NCBI GenBank assembly: GCA_910589035.1
Contig: CAJUSI010000079.1
Span: 85,499 to 149,498 of the forward strand
Reading direction: 5' to 3'
DNA length: 64,000 nucleotides
From: an uncultured Acetatifactor sp.
GTDB taxonomy: Bacteria; Bacillota; Clostridia; Lachnospirales; Lachnospiraceae
A program made the translations under genes and the position numbers. This document shows, piece after piece, positions 34,241-43,369 of the stretch. The notes below the pieces were generated by a model. That model was given only the letters and a program-made list of their open reading frames with translations, was not told where the DNA came from and did no database searches. Position 1 is the stretch's first letter, and every line of letters starts with the position of its first letter.

Positions 34241-35789
34241 CCCCCTCCCGTTCTTTGAATACACGGCTGAAATAGGAGACATCGTAATATCCCACAGCGT
34301 CGGCGATATCCTTGAGACGCATATCCGTATGGGCCAGCATTTCCTTTGCCTGGTTGAGCCGCAGCTGGATGATGAGCTTCGTGGGGGAGATGGCTTTGAG
34401 CCTGGTAAAACGGGTGATGAGATAGATCGGGTGGTAGCCATGCTCCCGGGCAAACCCGTTGATATCTATTTTGCTGCCATAGTCGGTAAGAATATGCCGG
34501 TAAAGAAGCTCAACCACATCGTCCACCTGGCTGTCCTCCGGGAAATGGCCGGAGCTGTTCAGAATATTTTCCATTAACTTCGAGCATTTGTCAAAGAAAT
34601 TCTCAAAGGTCCGGGCGGAGGCCGTAATCCGAAACAGTTCGCTCAGCGCCGTTTCCTCTAACCCCACAGCTTCCTCTGCTGGGAGAGAACGGCATATTTC
34701 GCTGAGGCACTGTCTCGTCAGTGCGGTGCATTCGGCCTGACTGTAGCCGCGCTTTCTCCAGTCTCTGGCGAAATACAGATAATGCTTTACGAAAAGGTCC
34801 GTCCGATGTGAGTTTAATGCCTCGCAAAGCATGTCACGCTCCGTCTTTGATAAAGTCTCGGTGACGGAAAAAGACTGTCCGGACGGAACCGTATAGAGCC
34901 GGCTCTCACCAAACCGGATCTTTCGCTGCAGGTATTTCATGGCATACAGCAGTGCATCGTGGAGATGCGGGAAAGTCTCGGTGCCGGGAAGGCAGATCAG
35001 CGTGACAGGAAGCTGCTCCCGTACAGCCTGCTCTTTCACAGCCTGCTCCAGGGCCGCCAGTTCTTTGGCCGCCTGTTCTTTCAGAAGCTCATAGAGACAG
35101 CCGGGAGACAGGAACTGACCGGCGGAATCGCTCTCCAGAATGATCTTTGTGCCGGGAGTATAACCGTTCAATATCCAGATATATCCCCTGCTTTGGGGAA
35201 AACGTTTCGTGATCAGCGCCAGGGTTTCGTCAGCATCGATATAGTTGTTACAGGAATCTACATCCTCCGGCAGATGCTCCAGCAGGGGACCGAATGCATA
35301 CAGATAGAAGCGGAGGCGCAGCTCCGGAAATTGCGAAGAATCGGCGGAAGGCCGGGACTGCCGCAGCAGCAGCTTCTGAAGATACCGGCGGTACTCGCTG
35401 TAGCGGGTCTCATAGATTTCGTCACACAGGGAAGACAGCGCTTCCTTAAGCTCACTGATGCGCGGTGATTTCAGCAGATAGTGATTTACGCCCAGCCGTA
35501 TCGCTGTCCGTGCATATTCAAATTCTGCATATCCGCTTAGAATAATATATTTTGAGGCATATCCCAGTTCTTTCATTTTCTCCACAAGCTGAAGCCCGGA
35601 CATAACCGGCATCTGCACATCCGTCATGACAATATCCGGGCAGGACTGCTCCAGGTCCTCCAGTGCCTCGCGGCCGTTGGAATAGGCTCCTGTTATCACA
35701 AGGGGCAGATCGATACGCCGGATGAGCATGACGATTCCTTTCAAAATGGCCGGTTCATCCTCTACAATGATCAGATTTAAAGGGTTCAT
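34167..35789 (-). CDS. YesN-type response regulator with AraC DNA-binding domain
   Basis: 540 residues. N-terminal receiver with acidic pocket VEDEP (9-13), phospho-acceptor D57 in MTDVQMP and conserved Lys near 109. A long middle region follows, then two AraC helix-turn-helix motifs at the C-terminus (INGFAREHGYHPIYLITRF and LKDIADAVGYYDVSYFSRV). Pairs with the YesM kinase 44 bases upstream and most likely activates the divergent sugar ABC operon at 38.1 kb. The 3' end overlaps capG by 74 bases, convergent. Good GAGGAATG site. Confidence 0.93.
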   Translation of the reverse strand: MNPLNLIIVEDEPAILKGIVMLIRRIDLPLVITGAYSNGREALEDLEQSCPDIVMTDVQMPVMSGLQLVEKMKELGYASKYIILSGYAEFEYARTAIRLGVNHYLLKSPRISELKEALSSLCDEIYETRYSEYRRYLQKLLLRQSRPSADSSQFPELRLRFYLYAFGPLLEHLPEDVDSCNNYIDADETLALITKRFPQSRGYIWILNGYTPGTKIILESDSAGQFLSPGCLYELLKEQAAKELAALEQAVKEQAVREQLPVTLICLPGTETFPHLHDALLYAMKYLQRKIRFGESRLYTVPSGQSFSVTETLSKTERDMLCEALNSHRTDLFVKHYLYFARDWRKRGYSQAECTALTRQCLSEICRSLPAEEAVGLEETALSELFRITASARTFENFFDKCSKLMENILNSSGHFPEDSQVDDVVELLYRHILTDYGSKIDINGFAREHGYHPIYLITRFTRLKAISPTKLIIQLRLNQAKEMLAHTDMRLKDIADAVGYYDVSYFSRVFKEREGVSPGSYRKETSSTQTDLQYPYRTE

Positions 35790-35833
35790 GAATCATTCCT
35801 CCTGTGTTAAAAGCCTCAAACGGCACAAATATA

Positions 35834-37675
35834 TCAGGTCATCTCGCCGGAAAGTGCTTCGACTTTATGGCAGGATATGGGGCAGGTGATTTCCACAAGG
35901 CTCCCCTGGAGATCGCCGGCGCCGATGTGCAGAGCCACATCGCCTGAACAGCTGATCAGCAGCCGCGCAAAGGTATTGACCAGTCCGATGCCTGTAATTC
36001 CGTTGACAAATTTTGCATTGGGTGTTTCGACGGACTGACGCACAAACTCGATATCCTTCCTGACACGCGCCTGATCCTGCGGCGAAAATCCGTTTCCGTT
36101 GTCTTCAATGGCCAGATGCCAGGCATCCCCTGCGGTTTTCAGCGAGATATGGATCAGAAAGCTTTCCGCATCACAGTTTTTAAATCCATGGGTGAAGCAG
36201 TTTTCGACCAAAGGCTGCAGAATAAATCTTGGGACGAGAATCTTCGTCACATCCTCCGCCACATCAATTTCATATCGAAGCTTATCGAGATAGCGATATT
36301 TCATAAGCTGTAAATAGTTATTCATATACTCCAGCTCCCTGGAAAAGGGGACGAAATCGTTCTTCATATCCACACAGTATCCCAGCATATGCGTGAGGCA
36401 ATAACACATATCCAGAATCTCCGGTGCATCGTGCTCCTCCCCCTTGAGCCCGATGAGATACAGGGTATTGTAGAGAAAATGGGGACTGACCTGGGCCTGC
36501 AATGCCCGGTAGGATACCTGCAGTTCCCGTATTTTCTGCATGAGCAGCTCATCCTTCTGGCGCTGAATGCGCTCTACCATCTCTGCAAATACATGATTAA
36601 ACAGCTGGAGCTCGTCCGCATTGCGCGGAAGATCCGGCTCCGGCTTGATATGCTCCGGATCCAGATTTTCTATTTTGTGGCGCAGCTCCAGAACCGGCCG
36701 ATAAATCTGCTTTGTTATCAGCAGGATCAGAAGCATCAGGGAGAGCAGGAGAAGGATGCTCTGGGCGATGAGAAGCCCGGCCTCCCCCCAGACCTGCCGG
36801 GTATAGTAGCTCCTGGGAAACAGGGTATAAATGTCGAAGCCGTAATCGGGAACGGAGGTATGGTATGCCAGGTAGGAATTCTGTCCCAACTGCACCGTGG
36901 AGACCGCCCCCTTCTTCCACGTCCGGTTCCATTCCTCCGGACGGATCTCCTGCAGGGACAGATCCGGGTCGGATAAGTAGAAGACCTGATCCTCATGAAG
37001 GATAAAGGATATCAGGTGGAAGTTTTCCGAGGCACGGCTGAAGATAGTTTCCAGGTCGGAGACCGGCTTCTGAAATTCCACATATCCCAGGGTATGGTAC
37101 CCGTCGGAGATCTTCCGGGCATAGGAAAAAAGAGACAGATCCGTCCTGCCGTAGGAATCCGTCTGGGCCGGGGAAATCACTTTATAGGATTCGGTATTCC
37201 CCCAGAATTCAAGCATGGAGAGGGAACGCATCTTACTCCGGTCAAAAAAGGGAAATGGGTAGATATCAAGCAGGACATAATCGCCCATATTCGAGACAAT
37301 CCCGATACTGCTGCCTGCAATACGGATGCCCACCGTCTGCTGCATCATATTCATCAGCTGCCGCCGCTCGGCCTGGGATACTTCAAAATAATTATTGGAT
37401 CCGCCATAGTTGTTGGCTTTCTTTAAGATATTTATGGTCAAGTCGGAGATGGCGATATTCAGCGTCACTTCCGCCATATCGTCAAACATCAGCTGCAGCT
37501 GACTGGTATTGGTATCGGCATACTGTATCAGTACATCCTCCACGGCATTCCTGGTGGCGGCCACGCTTGTCCGATAACGGATGACAGTAAAGACAGCCAC
37601 TACGAAGACAAGGAACACACAGTTGGTGAGAACCATTTTCCACCAGAAGTGCCTTTTCAGTTTGGGTTTCGTCAT
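35834..37675 (-). CDS. YesM-type sensor histidine kinase
   Basis: 613 residues: membrane helix about 13-33, extracytoplasmic sensor to about residue 290, second helix (QSILLLLSLMLLILLI), HAMP linker, then the His_kinase domain with the phospho-accepting His in QAQVSPHFLYNTLY (about 397) and HATPase motifs PLVENCFTHGF and NGNGF and GITGIGLVN. This class senses sugars or sugar-bound solute receptors. It is first in the operon; a TATACT minus-10 candidate lies at 37703-37708 on the minus strand. Confidence 0.93.
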   Translation of the reverse strand: MTKPKLKRHFWWKMVLTNCVFLVFVVAVFTVIRYRTSVAATRNAVEDVLIQYADTNTSQLQLMFDDMAEVTLNIAISDLTINILKKANNYGGSNNYFEVSQAERRQLMNMMQQTVGIRIAGSSIGIVSNMGDYVLLDIYPFPFFDRSKMRSLSMLEFWGNTESYKVISPAQTDSYGRTDLSLFSYARKISDGYHTLGYVEFQKPVSDLETIFSRASENFHLISFILHEDQVFYLSDPDLSLQEIRPEEWNRTWKKGAVSTVQLGQNSYLAYHTSVPDYGFDIYTLFPRSYYTRQVWGEAGLLIAQSILLLLSLMLLILLITKQIYRPVLELRHKIENLDPEHIKPEPDLPRNADELQLFNHVFAEMVERIQRQKDELLMQKIRELQVSYRALQAQVSPHFLYNTLYLIGLKGEEHDAPEILDMCYCLTHMLGYCVDMKNDFVPFSRELEYMNNYLQLMKYRYLDKLRYEIDVAEDVTKILVPRFILQPLVENCFTHGFKNCDAESFLIHISLKTAGDAWHLAIEDNGNGFSPQDQARVRKDIEFVRQSVETPNAKFVNGITGIGLVNTFARLLISCSGDVALHIGAGDLQGSLVEITCPISCHKVEALSGEMT

Positions 37676-37837
37676 AAACGGTCCCTCCGGAAACCTGTCA
37701 GAAGTATAGCACAGTCCCTGAAAAAAAGCTATGCGAATCTTTTGGAAAAATGTGCAAAATGCATAAAAACAGGCAAGATGTTAAGAATCTGCATATGTAG
37801 AATTAAGAAAATACATTTCATATTCATAGGAGATATG

Positions 37838-37843
37838 TATAAT
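37838..37843 (+). promoter_or_regulatory. Possible minus-10 of the sugar ABC operon promoter
   Basis: A perfect TATAAT about 300 bases before the binding-protein gene; a minus-35 is only weakly matched (TTTCAT, 16-base spacer), as expected for an activator-dependent promoter. Confidence 0.45.
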
Positions 37844-37871
37844 ATAACCATGCTTACATGTTCCCGGAGGA

Positions 37872-37959
37872 GTTCCTGGAATAGAACTACGATGACAGGG
37901 TTCGCGAAGCGGTTCCTGGAATAGAACTACGATGACAGGGTTCGCGAAGCGGTTCCTGG
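37872..37959 (+). repeat. Two identical 40-bp tandem repeats plus a partial third
   Basis: Units 37872-37911 and 37912-37951 are identical; a partial unit follows. Each contains the 8-bp palindrome TTCGCGAA and a GTTC...GAAC half-pair. They lie between the TATAAT and the binding-protein gene, in the untranslated leader if that promoter is used. They may be regulator binding sites or leader hairpins. The rest of 37676-38144 shows no gene. Confidence 0.9.
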
Positions 37960-38144
37960 CTTAGACGGTAAATGGCAGCTTTTTGTACCAAAATATTTTG
38001 CTGAATCCAGGAAAGAAACCATTTCATAAGCGCTTCCCGGATTCAGGTACAGGGGAAATGTCATTTACTGCAACCATGATGACACAGACAGAAGATTCCG
38101 CCGTTTGGGCGGGAAATGTCACGGACAGACGAAAGGAGAAAGGC

Positions 38145-39503
38145 ATGAAGAAGAAAAGTGTAATGAGAGCTACAGGTGCGCTGATGGCAGGGATTTTGCT
38201 TGTGGGAAGCCTGACCGCCTGCGGAGGCGGAGACGATAACACAGACAATAAGCAGAGCGGATCAGATGTGTCCTCCGGAGATATCTACAGCATGACAAAG
38301 GAAGATCTGCAGGGGAGAAAGCTTACGATCACATCCGCGGAGGACTGGTGGCATCCCCCTTATCAGACATTGGTCGATAAATACAAGGAAGAGTTCGGCG
38401 TGGAGGTAGAAGTGAACATCCTTCCTGCGGACACCGCGTCCGAGGTCATCAAGTCCCAGTTTTCCACAGGGGAACTGGCGGACATCACCATGAACTCCGC
38501 ATCTCCCCTGGAGCTGACCTACATGAGGGCAAACGAGATGCTGGCGGATATGTCGCAGGAGCCCTGGGTGGAGAGCTTAAGCGACATCAGCGGATTTGTC
38601 TACAGCGACGGCAAGCTGTACGGGCTGCCCCTGGCAAGCCAGGATTACTGGGGATTCTGCGCCAACAAAACTGTTCTGGCCGCCTGCGATCTGGAAGTTC
38701 CAACCTCCAAGGAGGAGCTGCTTCATTGCTTCGACGTCCTGAAGGAGAAGGGCTATATTCCTTTCTACAGCGGTGCGGGAGATTCCTGGATGTGCGGAAA
38801 TATCACATCCTCCGGTTTGTATGCGGATTTGCAGAAGGATAAGGATCTGATCACAAAGTTCAACAAAAACGAGACCAATTACGAAGCCAGCGCAAGCTTT
38901 AAGGCAATGCTGACAGATGTGGCAGACTGGGCGAAGAAGGGATATTTCGGTGACAATTACATGTCCCAGACATGGGACGGCATGATGGACGCCGTTGCAA
39001 ACGATAAATGCGGGTTTAATATCGGCCTTACCTCCTGGATGACCACCATGGACAATGTGTACGGCGAGGGAACCTCGGATAAGCTGGAGCTGATTCCTTA
39101 TTATATCGGAGAGAACGATACCATCTATATGTCCACCTGCTGTGAACTGTATGCAAGCAAGACCAGCAAGAACCTGGATGTGGCAAAGCATTTCTTCAAC
39201 TGGTGCACCCGGAAGGATAATCTGCAGATTTTCTATGACGGAATCGGGTCCTCCTCCATCTTCAAGGATGTGGTGAGCAATACCATCAGCGATTCCTCCA
39301 TGAATCTGATGGGCAGGCTTTCCGACGGAACCTACGGCCTGCATGTGGCGCACAATGCGGTGGTGCAGGGACAGGACTGGGATACCTTCTGCTCCCTGAT
39401 GCAGGAAGTGTACATGGGAGATATGTCTCCGGAAGATTTCTGTAAGCAATATGATGAATTCCGCAATTCTATCTGCCAGGCTCTGGGTATGGAAGGGTTT
39501 TAA
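38145..39503 (+). CDS. Sugar ABC transporter substrate-binding lipoprotein
   Basis: 452 residues from an ATG with AAAGGAGAAAGGC (the open frame extends to 37983 without support). Signal peptide with lipobox VGSLTAC at about residues 20-26, then a Gly/Asp/Asn linker and a family 1 solute-binding fold (YKEEFGVEVEVNILPAD, YGLPLASQDYWGFCANK). Likely binds an oligosaccharide and delivers it to the two permeases downstream. No ATPase is encoded nearby, as usual for clostridial operons served by a shared MsmK-like ATPase. Confidence 0.93.
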   Translation: MKKKSVMRATGALMAGILLVGSLTACGGGDDNTDNKQSGSDVSSGDIYSMTKEDLQGRKLTITSAEDWWHPPYQTLVDKYKEEFGVEVEVNILPADTASEVIKSQFSTGELADITMNSASPLELTYMRANEMLADMSQEPWVESLSDISGFVYSDGKLYGLPLASQDYWGFCANKTVLAACDLEVPTSKEELLHCFDVLKEKGYIPFYSGAGDSWMCGNITSSGLYADLQKDKDLITKFNKNETNYEASASFKAMLTDVADWAKKGYFGDNYMSQTWDGMMDAVANDKCGFNIGLTSWMTTMDNVYGEGTSDKLELIPYYIGENDTIYMSTCCELYASKTSKNLDVAKHFFNWCTRKDNLQIFYDGIGSSSIFKDVVSNTISDSSMNLMGRLSDGTYGLHVAHNAVVQGQDWDTFCSLMQEVYMGDMSPEDFCKQYDEFRNSICQALGMEGF

Positions 39504-39525
39504 CAAGACTTATTGACAGAGGATC

Positions 39526-39623
39526 GGGCTGTTGGGAAATGGTATTAACATACAATATGTGATTGTGTCGTTCAATGTGTAACAGCATATATTGTGGGAG
39601 GACAGCCATTTTCCGACAGCCCC
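39526..39623 (-). repeat. Dispersed palindromic element, copy 2
   Basis: About 98 bases bounded by a 17-bp inverted repeat with two mismatches (39526-39542 and 39607-39623). Read on the minus strand, its first 45 bases match copy 1 at 5698-5800 with few differences; the centres diverge. It lies 23 bases after the binding-protein stop and could act as a processing or attenuation hairpin between the receptor gene and the permeases, giving more receptor than permease. Confidence 0.8.
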
Positions 39624-39737
39624 ATATTTGTTATTCATGCCTTGGGAAGGGCTGATCCTGTTGCGGAACCTCAAATATCGGGCTTCTTTTGCAGATTTAA
39701 CTGCAAGGCTGAGGGCGCTTTTTTACCTTATAGGAAA

Positions 39738-39755
39738 GTCCGTCACCAGACGGAC
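39738..39755 (+). other. Perfect small hairpin in the leader of the permease genes
   Basis: GTCCGTC (39738-39744), loop ACCA, GACGGAC (39749-39755). No T run follows. It is 73 bases before the permease start; the rest of 39624-39827 has no other clear signal. Confidence 0.5.
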
Positions 39756-39827
39756 ATGGTATCAGTAAGGGGCCGAAGGCACTTTTTTCAAGAGGCTCCC
39801 GGCAGGACGGAAAAATGGAGGCGAAAA

Positions 39828-40706
39828 ATGATTAAAAAGAAAATGTATCCCCGATACTTCCTGATAGCTACTATCCTGGTATATCTCATATTCTTTATTA
39901 CGCCGGGAATTCTGGGAGTGATATATTCTTTTACGGACAAGACGATCTACTCCGGTTCCACGATTCATTTTACCGGATTGACGAATTACATACAGTTGAT
40001 TAAACAGAACAGGTTTGTGACAGGTATGAAGAATACCTTTTCTTTTACCATCATTACGACCATTCTGAAAAATGTGGCGGGCTTTGCTCTGGCCCTGGCT
40101 TTGAATAAGAAGCTGAAAACGAAGAAATATTTACGTGCCGTCTATTTCCTGCCGGTTATTCTGAGCACATTGATCGTAGCCCAGATTTTCCGGGCCATGC
40201 TTCTGCCGGACGCAGGGCTGATCAGCCAGTTCCTGGGAATCTTCTCGGCGGATCTGGCACATTTCGACTGGCTGGGCACGAAGTCCACCGCCATGTACAT
40301 GGTTATGTTGGTGGATATCTGGAAGGGCGCAGGGTACTGTATGGTGATCTATCTGGCGGGACTGCAGGCGGTTCCCACGGACTGCTATGAGGCGGCTCAT
40401 ATTGACGGGGCGGGTGGCTGTAAGGTATTCTGGAAGATTACCCTTCCCCTGATGATTGGTTCCGTGAGCATCAATGTCCTTCTGTGCATCATCGGAGGGC
40501 TGAAGGTGTTTGATCTGATTCTGGCGCTGACAAAGGGCGGCCCCGGGATGGCCACCCAGGTATTGAATACGACCATCTTCTCCTATTTCGGAAGCGGCGC
40601 TCTGTCGACGGGGTGTGCGGCCAACGTAATGCTGACCATCTTTGTGATTATCTGCTTCGGATTGATTAAGAAAATCTTTGGAATATGGGAGGCGAAGACA
40701 CTATGA
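39828..40706 (+). CDS. Sugar ABC transporter permease (MalF/UgpA-like)
   Basis: 292 residues, six membrane segments, EAA loop YEAAHIDGAGGCKVFWKITL (about 188-207). ATG chosen because GGAGG precedes it; the open frame runs back to 39594 through the palindromic element, which is not coding. The stop overlaps the start of the next permease (ATGA), so the two are coupled. Forms the membrane channel with its neighbour. Confidence 0.92.
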   Translation: MIKKKMYPRYFLIATILVYLIFFITPGILGVIYSFTDKTIYSGSTIHFTGLTNYIQLIKQNRFVTGMKNTFSFTIITTILKNVAGFALALALNKKLKTKKYLRAVYFLPVILSTLIVAQIFRAMLLPDAGLISQFLGIFSADLAHFDWLGTKSTAMYMVMLVDIWKGAGYCMVIYLAGLQAVPTDCYEAAHIDGAGGCKVFWKITLPLMIGSVSINVLLCIIGGLKVFDLILALTKGGPGMATQVLNTTIFSYFGSGALSTGCAANVMLTIFVIICFGLIKKIFGIWEAKTL

Positions 40707-41524
40707 AGATGAAAAAGTTCAGATTGGGCATTTTTGAAGCGGCATTATGGATCCTCAGCCTGATTATCCTGATTCCCCTGGCAGCGATCCTCATCAATTC
40801 CGTCAAGACGCCCGCAGAGACAAATGTATTGACGCTGGCATTGCCGGAGACCTGGGAATTCGGCAATTTCTCCAGAATTTTCCGGGAGACTAATGTGGTG
40901 CGCTCTTTCTTCAACAGCACCCTGGTGACGGTGGCAAGTATTGTGCTATCCGTATTCCTGGGAACCATTGCCGGATATGTCCTGAGCCGCAATATGGATT
41001 TCTGGAATAAGAAAATCTACGCGTTCTTTATGGCGGGAATGATTATCCCCCTGCAGATGATCGCTCTGGTGCAGGTGCTTCAGAAGATCAGACTGCTGGA
41101 CAGCTACCTGGGGTTAATCCTGGTGTACGCGGCCATGTTTATCCCCCAGTCCGTCTTTATGGTGTCGGGCTTTGTGAATACCGTGCCGAAGGATATGGAT
41201 GAGGCGGGGATTGTGGACGGATGCGGTCCCTGGCAGCTTTTTGCACAGATTGTGCTGCCGCTGTTAAAACCCATACTTGTGACGCTCTTTATCACCCAGT
41301 TTGTGTTTGTGTGGAACGATTTCCAGATGCCTCTGTATCTGATCAAGAGCTCCGAAAACTGGACCATTGTGCTGGGGGTATATAACTTTATGGGACAGTT
41401 CAACAGTGAGTGGAACATGGTCTGCGCCTATATTCTCGTGTGCACGATACCGGCAGTTGCAGTGTATATTCTGGGCCAGCGATACATCATTGACGGAATG
41501 GCGGCCGGAGCCGTGAAGGGTTAA
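40703..41524 (+). CDS. Sugar ABC transporter permease (MalG/UgpE-like)
   Basis: 273 residues, six membrane segments, EAA loop DEAGIVDGCGPWQLFAQIVL (about 171-190). The ATG at 40703 overlaps the stop of the preceding permease and has GGGAGGCG upstream. It ends the operon. Its stop codon overlaps the stop of the convergent kinase gene, with no room for a separate terminator. Confidence 0.92.
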   Translation: MKMKKFRLGIFEAALWILSLIILIPLAAILINSVKTPAETNVLTLALPETWEFGNFSRIFRETNVVRSFFNSTLVTVASIVLSVFLGTIAGYVLSRNMDFWNKKIYAFFMAGMIIPLQMIALVQVLQKIRLLDSYLGLILVYAAMFIPQSVFMVSGFVNTVPKDMDEAGIVDGCGPWQLFAQIVLPLLKPILVTLFITQFVFVWNDFQMPLYLIKSSENWTIVLGVYNFMGQFNSEWNMVCAYILVCTIPAVAVYILGQRYIIDGMAAGAVKG

Positions 41525-42531
41525 GTGCCGCTGGCTCTCTGTGTCCGGAGTGTGAGAATAAAACGCACTTCGATTATGGCAGGGAGCGTCTGTTCTGATT
41601 CCGGCTCCGCCATGTTGGCTTCCGACCCGGCGGCTGCTTTCGCAGGCGCTAGCTCCCGTACCGGCTCCGCCGTGAGGCTGCCGCCCATCCTTTCCGCCAG
41701 GGATTTGGCAATGGCCAGCCCCAGACCGGAGCCGCTGCGGCTTCTGGCGGGATCATTCTGGTAAAAGCGCCGGAAGAGAAGGGGGATATCTTCTTCCCGA
41801 AGCTCCCTGGAATCGTTTTCCAGGATCACCCGCACCTTCCCGTCTCCGGGTTCTTCCAGGCGGACCCTCAGATAACTGCGGGCATACCGCCCGGCGTTTT
41901 GGAGGAGATTGGAAAAGATTCGCTCCAGAGCCTCCTGATTGCCCGCAACCGGAACCGGATGCCCCGGCAGCAGGCTGCGGGGAGTGATGGAGGCTTCCTC
42001 CAGGCTTGCGTAATTGGCGGCCAGGCTTTCCCGCACCAGGCGGCACAGATCCGTCTCCTGCAGCTGCAGCTCATGGTCCGGGCCGTTCAGGCGGGAGAAG
42101 GTGTAGAACTGGGAGACCAGCCGCTCCATGGCACGGGCGTTCTGTTCGATGACACGCAGCGACTCCTCCGGGGCAAAGGAGGCGTCCCGGGCCGGGCTGC
42201 TTTTCATCCATTTCAGATACCCCAGAATCACCGTGAGAGGGGTTCTCAGATCATGGCTGATATCTTCAATCTGCTTCTGGAATTCCCGTTCCCGTTCTGC
42301 GCAGGCCCGGCTTTCTTCCCGGCTCTGTTCCAGGGTCCCGTTGACGGACTGCACAAATTTTTCCAGACTCCTGTCGGGCAGGGGCATATGCAGAATCCGG
42401 TTCTGGGACATGTCCCTGCGAATCTCCAGCAGCTCCCGGTTCAGCGCCCGCAGCGCAGACCGCAGTGCAAAATAGCGGAAGGCACTAAAACACCCTGTCA
42501 GAAAGAAAAGAACACACAGAAAATACAGCAT
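41521..42531 (-). CDS. Sensor histidine kinase (lantibiotic/peptide-response type)
   Basis: 336 residues from the ATG preceded by GGAGGCTGCGTA. One N-terminal hydrophobic segment (FLCVLFFLTGCF), then a helical linker, HisKA with the phospho-acceptor in EDISHDLRTPLTVIL, and HATPase with N, G1 and G2 boxes (FSNLLQNAGRY, SRSGSGLGLAIAKSLAE). The small sensor region suggests it reads the state of its transporter rather than a ligand. Last gene of the operon starting with the FMN reductase; its partner regulator is at 44.4-45.2 kb. A short Ala/Glu-rich stretch interrupts the C-terminus. Confidence 0.9.
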   Translation of the reverse strand: MLYFLCVLFFLTGCFSAFRYFALRSALRALNRELLEIRRDMSQNRILHMPLPDRSLEKFVQSVNGTLEQSREESRACAEREREFQKQIEDISHDLRTPLTVILGYLKWMKSSPARDASFAPEESLRVIEQNARAMERLVSQFYTFSRLNGPDHELQLQETDLCRLVRESLAANYASLEEASITPRSLLPGHPVPVAGNQEALERIFSNLLQNAGRYARSYLRVRLEEPGDGKVRVILENDSRELREEDIPLLFRRFYQNDPARSRSGSGLGLAIAKSLAERMGGSLTAEPVRELAPAKAAAGSEANMAEPESEQTLPAIIEVRFILTLRTQRASGT

Positions 42532-42586
42532 TACGCAGCCTCCATATTTTTTCAAAACCAGTTAAATCCTGTTTGTTCAAAGCACT

Positions 42587-43369
42587 TCACACTTCTTTCT
42601 TCCGCAATGCGAGAACAGCTGCAACAGCGACTACTAATATCCCCGCCCCGCCGGCGATAAGGCATCTGCCCATGCCCCCGGGGGTGCTCCAGAGTACGCT
42701 GCACCGGGACATATTGACCTGTACGCCCTGGGAGAAGAAGTTGACGGGCAGCCACAGGGCGATATCCAGAAGAAGCTCAAAGCGTTCTGAAAAATACAGA
42801 CCCGCAAGCAGCAGTATCTTTGGCAGGAAAACCATGACAGCCAGCCAGAGCAGTATCCAGTGGAGAAGCTTATCACAGATCTCCAGAAGCAGAATGCCGA
42901 AGAACAAAGCCGCCAGGGCAACCAGGGATACCGCGGGAATTTCTGTCAGGAACTCCCGGACTGTGGTGGGTCCGGCGTTGTCCAGCAACAGCACGGCGCT
43001 GCCGATATAGACGGGCAGGGCCAGGGAAAGAAGAGCCAGAGAGGCTGCAAAAGCCACCATACATTTGCCAATGAAGATCTCCAGCCGGGAGAGACCGTAG
43101 GAGACGCTGTTCCCCAGGGTGCCGTTGCGCCTGTCTCCCTCATAGAGCATGATGGCGACGTAGAACGCCACATAGCAGTAAAGCATGGGCATGGAGACTA
43201 CCATGGAATAAGAAAAGGAAGTGGTCCCATAACGAAAATGATCCAGCTGCTTCATCAGCCCAAGAATAAGGTTCATAAAGAAGATCATTCCCAGAAGCCC
43301 CATGGCTGCCCCATGGATTTCCTTGCTGTGTCCTGCACGATAGAGCTCGCTTTTGATATAATTCAGCAT
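42587..43369 (-). CDS. ABC-2 type permease (immunity/antibiotic export type)
   Basis: 260 residues with six membrane segments, starting MLNYIKSELYRAGHSKE. The start overlaps the end of the ATPase gene by seven bases; the longer open frame upstream is the ATPase read out of frame. Such LanE/LanG-like permeases with one ATPase protect against lantibiotics or bacitracin-like peptides. The kinase start is about 55 bases downstream. Confidence 0.85.
   Translation of the reverse strand: MLNYIKSELYRAGHSKEIHGAAMGLLGMIFFMNLILGLMKQLDHFRYGTTSFSYSMVVSMPMLYCYVAFYVAIMLYEGDRRNGTLGNSVSYGLSRLEIFIGKCMVAFAASLALLSLALPVYIGSAVLLLDNAGPTTVREFLTEIPAVSLVALAALFFGILLLEICDKLLHWILLWLAVMVFLPKILLLAGLYFSERFELLLDIALWLPVNFFSQGVQVNMSRCSVLWSTPGGMGRCLIAGGAGILVVAVAAVLALRKKEV

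Noticed and set aside
34200..34577. Plus-strand frames inside the YesN and YesM genes
   Set aside because: They lie fully within minus-strand genes with intact receiver, kinase and AraC motifs.
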